Source: Corallococcus sp. EGB
GTDB taxonomy: Bacteria; Myxococcota; Myxococcia; Myxococcales; Myxococcaceae
Length of the DNA stretch: 64,000 nt
Assembly (NCBI RefSeq): GCF_019968905.1
Contig: NZ_CP079946.1
Coordinates: 8,839,356-8,903,355, forward strand
Direction of reading: 5' to 3'
The notes under the pieces are model-generated. The model worked only from the letters and a program-made list of their open reading frames with translations. It was not told the DNA's origin and did not search any database. Position 1 is the first letter of the stretch; the number at the start of each line of letters is the position of its first letter. Position numbers and translations under genes: made by a program. Below are positions 55,504 through 63,350 of the stretch, piece after piece.

Positions 55504-56917
55504 GTGCCGCGCGAACTCCCTCAGGACCACTTCTGCCCCTGGCGCGAGGAAGCCGAGGAGCTCAAGGCCGAGGTGAGCCGCATTGGCGGGGAGGTGGACG
55601 CCCTCAAGGGGCAGCTTGCGGCCCTGCAGCGCCACGTCTTCGGCAGGAGGACGGAGAAGCTGCCGACGGTGGCCGCCGAGTTGCGCGGGGACGCGGATTC
55701 GACAGCGGCCCGGGCCGAGGCCGCGAAGCAGAAGCGGCAAGAGAGGGCCGCGCGCAAGGCCGAGGGGGCTCCGGCGCGGGAGATTCACCACGCGGTGCCG
55801 GCCGAGGAGCGCCACTGCCCCGCGTGCGGCGGCGAGGACTTGAGGCCCCTGGGCCAGGGCCGCACCTCGGTGGTGTACGAGTACGTGCCCGCCCGCTTCG
55901 AGAAGCAGGTGCACGTGCAGGAGGTGCTGGCGTGCGCGTGCGGCCGGGGCGTCGTCACCGCCCCGCCTCCGGCCCGGGTGGTGGACAGGGGCGAGTACGG
56001 CCCGGGCTTCCTCTCCCACGTGGCGACGTCGAAGTGCGCGGACCCCATGCCCCTACACCGACTCGCCCAGCGGGTGGAGAGAAGCGGCGTGCCCATGAGT
56101 CGCAGCACGCTGACGGACCTCTTCCACCAGGCCGCTTCGGTGCTGCTGCCTCTGTCCCAGCACCTCTTGCAATGCATTGCGTCTGCGGACGTGGTGTGGG
56201 CCGACGAGACGCCGCTTCGCGTGCTGGACGTGAAGAAGACGAAGCGGGGCTACCTCTGGACTTTCCTCACCCAGAATGAGGCGGGGCAGTGGCTCATCGG
56301 CTACCGCTTCAGTCTGGGCCGGGCCAGCAAGACGCCGAAGGAAGTCCTGGGCGGCACCACGGGGGCCCTCGTGGTGGACGCGTACACCGGCTACAACGCG
56401 GTGACGCTGCCCGAGGGCCGTGTGCGCGTCGGGTGCTGGGCCCACGTGCGTCGCCGCTTCTTCGACGCGCTGCCCACCACCCCCGAGGCGCGTGAGGCGC
56501 TGGACTTCATCCTTGCCCTCTACCGCGTGGAATCCCAGGCACGAGGCGCGGACGTGGTGCGCACCGCGGCCCACCGCGAGCTGCGCCAGCAGCACAGCGT
56601 CAGCTCCCCAAGAGTCCGCTGGGCCAGGCCATTTCCTACGCGCTGAAGCAGTGGGACGCCCTGACGCGTTTCGTCTCCGACGCGCGCCTGCCCTTGGACA
56701 ACAACCGCTCCGAGGCCGCGCTGCGGAAAGCAGCCTTGGGCCGCAAAAACATTCTCTTCGTCGGCCATGAGGCCGCGGGCGAAAACCTCGCGGGCCTCTA
56801 CGCGCGGGTCGCCACCTGCGCGGCCAGTGGCGTCAACCCCGAGGAGTACCGGCGCTCGCCGAACACGCTCCACGTCCGCCTGCAACTGCGCGCGTCACGT
56901 CATTGGCCGGACGGGTA
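55504..56917 (+). pseudogene. tnpC: IS66 transposase TnpC, frameshifted and internally deleted
   Basis: GTG start at 55504. Coiled-coil N-terminus (REEAEELKAEVSRIGGEVDA), zinc-binding CPACGGEDL...CACG, and DDE-type core with VVWADETPLRVLD (first Asp), GALVVDAYTGYNAV (second Asp). The frame ends at a stop at 56646. The true C-terminus continues in another frame from about 56604 (PKSPLGQAISYALKQWDALT, LPLDNNRSEAALRKAALGRK, with the catalytic Glu). Between RQQHS and the QLPKSPLGQ resumption the usual ~20-residue family segment is missing, so a small deletion caused the frameshift. The extreme C-terminus is also lost at the right end. Confidence 0.85.
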
Positions 56918-56918
56918 C

Positions 56919-57051
56919 TGCCGTCGATGCTGGCGCAGAGGGCAGGCGTCATCGTGCACGTCACGTCCATCCAACGCGAGTTGCCCCTGCCAGAATCAAC
57001 GACGGCGTACGCTGCAGCGAAGGCGGCGCTGTCGACCAACAGCAAGTCGCT
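56919..57051 (+). pseudogene. SDR gene fragment next to IS66 right end
   Basis: Begins exactly where IS66 ends: [18 protein letters not shown], then [21 protein letters not shown] and STNSKSLSK, an internal SDR segment with the catalytic Ser and the YAAAK motif. Both the Rossmann N-terminus and the C-terminus are absent. The original gene was broken by insertion and deletion. Confidence 0.65.
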
Positions 57052-57320
57052 GTCAAAAAGCGCGTCGCGCAGTTCCTCGCCAAGGCAGTGAAGGACTTCG
57101 CCCGAGTCCAGGACGCACGGCCGCTCCAGCGACTGGAGCTCCAGTACTCCACCGACAACGGGACGCTGAACGTGAGCTTCGACCTCGACCCGGCGGCCGA
57201 GCCGGGACGTGGCGACGCGATGACCCATTTCGGCTTCGCGGAGTTCCTCGTTCCGCGCTGGGCAGATGTGAAGGAGCCCAGGCCGTCCCTGGTGGGCCTT
57301 GATGGCGCGAAACTCGCGGC
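57046..57320 (+). pseudogene. Fragment of an unknown gene
   Basis: In another frame directly after the SDR fragment, codons read [31 protein letters not shown]-like strands and DAMTHFGFAEFLVPRWADV, a coding-looking stretch with balanced residues and no start or proper end. It resembles the middle of a small globular protein; no family recognised. It ends where IS630-like sequence begins. Confidence 0.35.
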
Positions 57321-57335
57321 CCGCGAGGATGGGAC

Positions 57336-57455
57336 CCGATTCATCGTGGCCCGGCCCACGCGGAACTGCTCTGCCAACTCCTCGTACGTCTTGCCGCTCT
57401 CCTCACGCACCTTGAGAATGCGTCGACGTAAGTCCTCGGAAATCGGTCGGGTCAT
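57336..57455 (-). pseudogene. IS630-type transposase N-terminal fragment
   Basis: Minus-strand start followed by about 40 residues (MTRPISEDLRRRILKVREES, then GKTYEELAEQFRVGRATMNR) matching the N-terminal helix-turn-helix of IS630-family transposases. Homology stops abruptly and the DDE domain is absent. A scar of a second mobile element inside the same rearranged patch. Confidence 0.65.
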
Positions 57456-57776
57456 CCCCCGAGCAGCTCATGCCCACCGGATCGGCTCAGCCGAACCCCG
57501 CGGTCAGGCCCGGCGGGAGCTGATGCTGAAGCAAGATGCCTGATTACGGCCAACGTGGTGTCTCAACAATCCGGTGCGGTACTCAGGGTTGCCATGGACT
57601 CCCTTCACGCGTGTGTCAGCCGAAGGAAGCAGGTGCTCGCGGGCCGACGATGGCTCGCTGAGCCCGAGTCCGGACGTGGGACGTCGATTCCCAGTTCCGG
57701 AGCGCCGGCCGAGCCCCTCACCGGGAGCGAAGTCCAGCGGGCATGAGGCATGGGTGATGCAGAAGAGAGGACGACC
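57456..57776. other. Intergenic region with no recognised gene
   Basis: 321 bp between the IS630 scar and the M13 peptidase start. Short frames on both strands have no motif or ribosome-binding site that I trust. The promoter of the peptidase gene is presumably in the right half. Confidence 0.45.
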
Positions 57777-59867
57777 ATGCAACGTCCCCTCTTTGGCGCG
57801 GGCCTTTGTGGCCTGCTGGCGCTGTGCCCTGGAACCCGTGCGGACGCGGGTGACTCCGTCGAACTCAGCCGGTTCATGTCGACCCTCGCGGACCCGACGC
57901 TCGACCCATGCACGGACTTCTATCAATACGCGTGCGCGCGCTGGCTCGGCCAGAACCCAATTCCCACGGACCAGGGCTTCTGGACCACCACCTCCAATCT
58001 CAAGCTCTGGAACCAGACGGTGCTTCGCGAGACCCTGGAACGTGCGTCCAGGCTCGAGCCATCGCCCTCCCCCGCCATGCGACAGATCGGGGACTACTGG
58101 ACGGCTTGCATGGACGAAGCCGGTGTGGAACGGGCGGGTCTGGGCGCGCTCGCCGCGGACCTACGCCGCATTGATGGCCTGCGGAGCAAGGCGGCGCTCG
58201 CGGCCGAGGTCGCCCGGCTTCACCTGTCGGCACCGAACTCAACGGGCGGCTTCAACAAGAACGACACGGGCACTCCGGCAGCGCTCTTTGGGTTCGGTCC
58301 CACGCAGGACTTCGCGGACTCCACCCTCCTTGTCGCGGCGATCGACCAGGGAGGCCTGGGGCTCCCCGGTCGTGACTACTACGTGTCGGAAGACCCCAGG
58401 CTCCAGGAGCAGCGCGCGCGGTATCGGGAACACGTCCGCGAGATGTTCACCCTGGCCGGTGCGTCGCCTGAGGGTGCGGCGCGGGATGCCGACGCGGTGC
58501 TCGGAATCGAGACGGCGCTCGCCCGGGCCTCCATGGATGCCGTCGCGCGACGAGACCCGAAGAAGCTCGACAACGTGCGCACGCTCGTGCAGGTGAGGGC
58601 GGCGACGCCGTCCTTCAACTGGGCGGCGTACCTCAAGGCCGTGGGCGCGCCCGCCGCCCGTCACTATATCGTGGCGACCCCTGGCTTCCTCGACGCGGTC
58701 GAGCGGCTGATTCAGCGTGAGTCGCTCAGCCACTGGAAGGCCTATCTGCGGTGGTGGACCCTCCACGGCAGGGCGGAGGCCCTTCCCAAGGCGTTCGTCG
58801 ACGAGAACTTCAGCTTCTATGGGCGCGTGCTCTCCGGTGCTCGGGAGCTGCGCCCACGCTGGCGCCGCTGCGTCGCGTACGCGGACAGGGACCTGGGAGA
58901 GGCCCTGGGACAGGCCTATGTGAGCCGCGCGCTCCCGCGCTCCAGCAAGGAGCAGGTGGAGGCGATGGTCGAGACGATCGAGCAGACGCTCGACGCCCAG
59001 CTCGAGCGGCTCGACTGGATGACCCCGGAGACGCGCGCGGCGGCGCGAGCCAAGCTCCGGACCATCGAGAACAAGGTCGGCTACCCGGCGCGCTTCCGCG
59101 ACTCCTCCCAGATCAAGGTGAGCCGAACGGACTTTCTCGGCAACGTCGCCCGGGCGACCGGGTTCGAGGTCCGCCGGCAGCTCGCGAAGATTGGAAGGCC
59201 TGTCGACCGCGCGGAGTGGTCGCAGACTCCGCCGACCATCAACGCCTACTGCGACGCGCAGCTCAACTCCGTCAACTTCTCCGCGGGCATCCTCCAGCCG
59301 CCCTTGTTCGACCCCTCGCTCGACCTCTCCGTCAACTACGGCGCCATTGGCGTGGTGATTGGCCACGAGGTCATCCACGGGTTCGATGACCAGGGCCGCA
59401 AGTTCGACGGCCTGGGAAACCTCCGCGACTGGTGGACCGCGGAGGATGCGAGGCAATACGACGAGCGGGTGGACTGCATCGCGCGGCAGTACACCCGGGA
59501 GCTGCCCTGGCTGGGCATCAAGACGAACGGGCGGTTCACCCTGGGAGAGGACACCGCCGATAACGGCGGGGTTCACATCGCGTTCCTGGCGCTCCAATCC
59601 GCGCTCCGCAAAGAGGGAAGATCCCTGGATGACGTTGGCGCCGACGGACTCACCGCCCGTCAGCGATTCTTCCTCTCCTTCGCCTTCTCCTGGTGCTCTG
59701 CGGAGCGCCCGGAGGCTGCCCGCCGCCACGTGCTCACCAACCCCCACTCACTCCCCAGGTTCCGCGTGAACAACTCCCTGGCGAACTTCCCCGCCTTCCA
59801 GGAGTCCTTCGCTTGCAAGGCGGGGAGCCCCATGTCGCGAGGCGCCGACGCCTGCCAGGTGTGGTGA
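57777..59867 (+). CDS. M13-family zinc metallopeptidase (neprilysin/PepO type), exported
   Basis: 696 aa from the ATG at 57777, which starts a Sec-type leader (MQRPLFGAGLCGLLALCPG, cleavage near RADA). Full M13 architecture: N-terminal domain opening with DPCTDFYQYACARWL, and C-terminal catalytic domain with substrate-binding INAYCDAQLNSVNF, zinc site VIGHEVIHGFDDQG, third ligand in GEDTADNGGVHIA, and the family C-terminus ending Cys-x-Val-Trp (DACQVW). All catalytic residues present. Degrades small peptides in the periplasm or outside. Lies between two IS66-related elements; its wobble positions look less extreme in GC than those of the che clusters. Confidence 0.94.
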   Translation: MQRPLFGAGLCGLLALCPGTRADAGDSVELSRFMSTLADPTLDPCTDFYQYACARWLGQNPIPTDQGFWTTTSNLKLWNQTVLRETLERASRLEPSPSPAMRQIGDYWTACMDEAGVERAGLGALAADLRRIDGLRSKAALAAEVARLHLSAPNSTGGFNKNDTGTPAALFGFGPTQDFADSTLLVAAIDQGGLGLPGRDYYVSEDPRLQEQRARYREHVREMFTLAGASPEGAARDADAVLGIETALARASMDAVARRDPKKLDNVRTLVQVRAATPSFNWAAYLKAVGAPAARHYIVATPGFLDAVERLIQRESLSHWKAYLRWWTLHGRAEALPKAFVDENFSFYGRVLSGARELRPRWRRCVAYADRDLGEALGQAYVSRALPRSSKEQVEAMVETIEQTLDAQLERLDWMTPETRAAARAKLRTIENKVGYPARFRDSSQIKVSRTDFLGNVARATGFEVRRQLAKIGRPVDRAEWSQTPPTINAYCDAQLNSVNFSAGILQPPLFDPSLDLSVNYGAIGVVIGHEVIHGFDDQGRKFDGLGNLRDWWTAEDARQYDERVDCIARQYTRELPWLGIKTNGRFTLGEDTADNGGVHIAFLALQSALRKEGRSLDDVGADGLTARQRFFLSFAFSWCSAERPEAARRHVLTNPHSLPRFRVNNSLANFPAFQESFACKAGSPMSRGADACQVW

Positions 59868-59997
59868 GGACGCGGCCGGCATCGCGGCGCTCGGGGTGTC
59901 CGGCTCCGGGACATGAAGTTCCCACTTCCGGCACACCTTCCGTGTGAGACTCGGCCCTGCTCGTCGGCAGGGCGTCGGCACGACGACTGCAGGTTTC

Positions 59998-62454
59998 ATG
60001 GGTATGGGGTTCTCACGATTCTTGGATGGGCTGCGGCAGGACTTCACCAGCGTGAGGCGTCTGCTGACGCGCAGCCCTGGTCTGTCGTTGGTGGTGGTGG
60101 CCTCGCTGGGGCTCGGCCTCGGGGCTACCATCGCGGTCTTCGGGTTGATTGATGCCGTGATGCTCCGCCCGCTGCCCGTGACCCGGCCCGAGCAGCTCTA
60201 CGCTGTCGGCCGCAACCTCCCGGAGCGGGGCTACCAGAGTGGCTTCGCTCCGGAGCTGGTGGAGGGCCTGCGCAGTGAGCGGCGCACGGGCGCGAGCGCG
60301 ATCGCGGGGCTCTTTGCGGAGGATGGCTCCCGCCTCGTCGTGGGCACCAGCAGCGAAGCCGAGATGGTGTCGAGCCAGTTCCTCGCGGGCAACGGGTATC
60401 AGGTGCTGGGCGTCCGGGCACAGGTGGGCCGGCTGCTTCGCGAGGAGGATGACCGCCCGGGAGCCGAGCCCGTAGTCGTCCTGAGCGACGCGTGGTGGGC
60501 CCTGCGTTTCGGACGGTCGCCTTCCGTCATCGGCACGACGCTGGTGGTCGGAGGTGTTGCTTCAACCATCATCGGCGTCACCCCGCGTGAGTACTTCGGC
60601 CTGGCCCGCGGGGACAGGCCGCCCCAGGTGACGCTACCGCTCTGGCTCCAGGCCCGTCTGGGGTTGAAGGACCATCAGGCCAGGGTGGTGGTGCGCCTCG
60701 CGGAAGGCGCCACAGCGGAGGCAGCGCTCGCGGAGCTGTCCAGCACCCATGACGCGTTGCTCCAGCGCTTTCCCAGCGCGGCCCCGGGCCTGCAGGCCGC
60801 GAGGCTCGAGCTGCGAAGCATCGCCCATGGAGAGAGCTTCGCGCATGAGGCGCTGCGCGTCCCCCTCCTGCTTCTGCTGGGGATGGTCCTGTTGATGTTG
60901 CTCGTGGCGTGCGGCAACGTCGCGAACCTCCTCCTGGCGCAAGCGATCGCGCGGCGGCGCGAGCTGGCGGTGCGACAGGCCCTGGGGGCACGCTCCGGCC
61001 ACATCGTGAGGCAGCTCCTGGTGGAGAGCGGGGCCCTCTCGGGGCTCGCGGCGGGCCTGGGGCTCCTCACCGCCTGGTGGATGGGTGATGGGCTCCTGCT
61101 CCTGCTTAGCCAGGACATGAACTCCGAATCCCTGTCGTTCCATCCCTCCGGGAGGGTGATGCTGTTCTCCACCCTGTCCGCCGTCGGCACGACGCTCCTG
61201 TGTGGGTTGTTTCCCGCCCTGCGCGCCACGCGCTTCGACATGGGCCAGGGCATCCACCGAGGCCAAGCTGTCGGGGCGCCGCGCTCGCGCTTCGCGCGAG
61301 CCCTGGTGGTGCTCCAGGTCGCGCTGTCCATGGTGCTCGTGTCCGGCGCGGGACTGCTGCTGCGCAGCGTGAGGAACGTGGAAGGAGTGCAGCTGGGATT
61401 TGAGCGGGAGCAGGTGCTGCTCGCGAGCCTCTACCCGTCGCTGCTCGGCTACGAGCGAACGCGCGAGCTCGCTTTGTACACCCGGCTCGCGGAGAGGCTG
61501 GGAGCCCTGCCCGGCGTGAGGGCGGCCTCCGTGTCGAGAGCCCCCTACTTCGGCGGCTACTTCGAGCGACAACTCGAGGAGGGCGGGGAGAGAGGGAGCC
61601 CCGCCCGGGTGTCCATCAACGCGGTGACGCCTCGGTTCTTCGATACCATGGGGGTGGCGCTGGTCGCGGGCCGCGACGTCGCCCCCTCCGACTCTGCCGG
61701 CGCGGCACGCGTCGCGGTGATCAGCGAGAGCCTTGCCCGTTATCTCTCCCCCGGGATGGGCGCGCTGGGGCACGTGGTCCGGCTCACTGGCGGCGGCGAG
61801 CCGTTGACGGTGGTGGGCATCGCCAAGGACATCCGCCCCTCCATCCGGGACGACGCAAGCCGCACGCGCTGGGCGGTCTATGTGCCACTGGCCCAGGCGT
61901 CCGAGGAGTTGCTGGGGCAGGCAACCATCGAGGTCCGGACCCATGGCGCCCCGCTGTCGGTCGTTCTCGCGCTCCGCAAGGAGCTCGAAGCGCTGGCTCC
62001 CGGCGTCCCGCTGACCTACGTCAGGACCCAGGACGACGTCGTTCGCGCGGACTCCTCGACGGAGCGTTCACTCGCCCTGCTAGCGAGCACCTTGGGGGCA
62101 TGCGCCTTGGTGCTTGCGGTAGTGGGGCTCAGCGGCGTGTTGCTCTACTCGGTCCGGCAGCGCACGCGCGAGCTGGCTGTGCGGAGAGCGCTGGGCGCGT
62201 CCGCGTGGTCGGTGGCGAGTCTGGTGCTGCGTGACGCGGTCCAACTGGCGGGCATCGGCCTGGTGCTCGGCGTTCCCGCAGCGCTCGTCGCGGCGCACCT
62301 TGGCCGCAGCTTCCTCTTCGGCGTCGCTCCGGATGACGTCGTGACGCTGAGCGCGGCAACGGCGCTGCTCTTCGTCATCTGCGTCGTCGCGAGCCTCCTC
62401 CCGGTCCTCCGCGCCGCGCGCCTCCCCGTGTCGGAGGCACTGCGAGGCGACTGA
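59998..62454 (+). CDS. FtsX/MacB-type ABC transporter permease (ADOP-like)
   Basis: 818 aa from the ATG at 59998. Two tandem halves, each a MacB-type periplasmic core followed by an FtsX domain: TM ~28-50, core ~55-280, three TMs ~290-410 (LLLLLGMVLLMLLVACGNVA), then TM ~430, core ~455-680 and three TMs ~695-810 (LALLASTLGACALVLAVVGL). Both halves carry the RRRELAVRQALGA / RTRELAVRRALGA motif after the FtsX helix. Permeases of this size act in efflux or signal relay with a separate ATPase, which is not adjacent here, so it is an orphan or uses a distant partner. 130 bp after the M13 peptidase. Confidence 0.9.
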   Translation: MGMGFSRFLDGLRQDFTSVRRLLTRSPGLSLVVVASLGLGLGATIAVFGLIDAVMLRPLPVTRPEQLYAVGRNLPERGYQSGFAPELVEGLRSERRTGASAIAGLFAEDGSRLVVGTSSEAEMVSSQFLAGNGYQVLGVRAQVGRLLREEDDRPGAEPVVVLSDAWWALRFGRSPSVIGTTLVVGGVASTIIGVTPREYFGLARGDRPPQVTLPLWLQARLGLKDHQARVVVRLAEGATAEAALAELSSTHDALLQRFPSAAPGLQAARLELRSIAHGESFAHEALRVPLLLLLGMVLLMLLVACGNVANLLLAQAIARRRELAVRQALGARSGHIVRQLLVESGALSGLAAGLGLLTAWWMGDGLLLLLSQDMNSESLSFHPSGRVMLFSTLSAVGTTLLCGLFPALRATRFDMGQGIHRGQAVGAPRSRFARALVVLQVALSMVLVSGAGLLLRSVRNVEGVQLGFEREQVLLASLYPSLLGYERTRELALYTRLAERLGALPGVRAASVSRAPYFGGYFERQLEEGGERGSPARVSINAVTPRFFDTMGVALVAGRDVAPSDSAGAARVAVISESLARYLSPGMGALGHVVRLTGGGEPLTVVGIAKDIRPSIRDDASRTRWAVYVPLAQASEELLGQATIEVRTHGAPLSVVLALRKELEALAPGVPLTYVRTQDDVVRADSSTERSLALLASTLGACALVLAVVGLSGVLLYSVRQRTRELAVRRALGASAWSVASLVLRDAVQLAGIGLVLGVPAALVAAHLGRSFLFGVAPDDVVTLSAATALLFVICVVASLLPVLRAARLPVSEALRGD

Positions 62455-62891
62455 CCGCGGGGGGGGCGAACCACCTCGCCCCTCCCCGGCGGCCCGAAGG
62501 CGCACCCCTTCAGGCCCACTGACACCGTCAGGTCTCGAGGTCTGGCGTCACCCGCGCACTGGGCGCCGGGTTCGAGAAGACACTCACCCCGCGCGTGTCC
62601 TGCCGGCCCGACGGATGTCAGACTGCGGCCGAGAATGGGATTTCGGTGCGCGCCCCTGCCCGTGGCGTCCTCCTGGATGCGCTTGACCCCAGGCCTCTTC
62701 CTCCTGTGGCCCTCGTGGGCTGTTCAAGTCCCGCCGCATCGAACGACGACGGTGACGCGGAGCAGGGTTCCTGAGAGACCGTGCCCACGCGCTCCGTCCG
62801 CCGCTCCAGATGACCGCGGTCTCCAACGGCCAGGGGTTGCTGCTCTGGGGCGGTGCGGGTGGCTGCAGCGCGAGCGGACTGTGTGGTGAGG
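62455..62891. other. Intergenic region with a kelch-like remnant and a hairpin
   Basis: 437 bp between the permease and the small IS66 derivative. It starts with a GGGGCGA/TCGCCCC hairpin (62463-62482) that may end transcription, without a T-run. Near 62811-62890 a frame reads TAVSNGQGLLLWGGAGG, like one kelch-repeat blade, but no surrounding gene is intact. The middle shows nothing recognisable. Confidence 0.4.
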
Positions 62892-63212
62892 GATAACCGT
62901 CCGGCCAACGACGTGCCGTGAGGGATTGCCGTGGTAGCGGCGCGCGGCGGACGCTCTCGGGCATGGCGAAGACGGTGGAGAAGCCGGAGTGGAGGCGGAT
63001 GGCAGAAGCGTTTGATGCGAGCGGGCAGACGCACCCAAACTCGCGCATCGGTGAGCTGCTCCCCCACGAGTGGATGCGGCGACGCGCCGCCGACCCGCCC
63101 GCTTCGCCCCTCCAGCCCAGTCCCTGAACAGCTCACGCTCCTCGCGGCGCCCGCCGTGCACGGTCGTGGTCCGTCTTCAATCCTTCCGGCACGTCACTGG
63201 CCGGACGGTTAC
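62892..63212 (+). mobile_element. Non-autonomous, internally deleted IS66 derivative (321 bp)
   Basis: Left end TAACCGTCCGGCCAACGACG (first base mutated) and right end, inverted, GTAACCGTCCGGCCAGTGAC match the termini of the IS66 element at 54706. The 5' part is ~90% like the left end of that element through the tnpA start; then the sequence jumps to the 3' end of a tnpC gene. The result is a short element with both ends and no transposase, i.e. MITE-like, potentially mobilised in trans by an IS66 transposase. Confidence 0.8.
62963..63127 (+). pseudogene. TnpA-TnpC deletion fusion
   Basis: 54 codons: residues 1-23 equal the TnpA start (MAKTVEKPEWRRMAEAFDAS), then at a GCAGACGCA sequence the frame continues as a TnpC C-terminus (QTHPNSRIGELLPHEWMRRR) to a normal stop. 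The deletion probably occurred between short direct repeats of that sequence. Non-functional as a transposase. Confidence 0.75.
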
Positions 63213-63301
63213 AGAAGGCGGGCAAGATGCTCCGGCGGGTCTGCCTGACCGCGGCGCGGCTCGGCCTGGTGTTGGATCTGCTCCGCCCTCCGAACCTCCC
63301 C

Positions 63302-63330
63302 GCCCCCTGCCGTGTGAACGAGGCAGGGGG
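63302..63330. terminator. Hairpin between the IS66 derivative and the MYXO-CTERM gene
   Basis: GCCCCCTGCC and GGCAGGGGG with a 10-nt spacer. It lies just beyond the stop of the minus-strand gene at 63351 and could end its transcription; no T-run on the minus strand, so it is a weak candidate. Confidence 0.35.
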
Positions 63331-63350
63331 GCTTTGGCGCCTTCCCTGCT

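Larger units (their letters stand above)
54706..56918 (+). mobile_element. IS66-family insertion sequence, decayed
   Basis: Left end GTAACCGTCCGGCCAACGAC and right end (inverted) GTACCCGTCCGGCCAATGAC form matching terminal inverted repeats enclosing tnpA, tnpB and a broken tnpC in IS66 order; ~2.2 kb, slightly short for the family. The bases flanking the ends (CGCAGACC and TGCCGTCG) do not form the 8-bp target duplication expected for IS66, so the element is old, or its flanks were rearranged after insertion. The tnpC gene carries an internal lesion. A deleted relative lies at 62892-63212. Confidence 0.88.

Noticed and set aside
54698-56926. Eight-base target-site duplication around the IS66 element
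   Set aside because: The flanks CGCAGACC and TGCCGTCG do not match.
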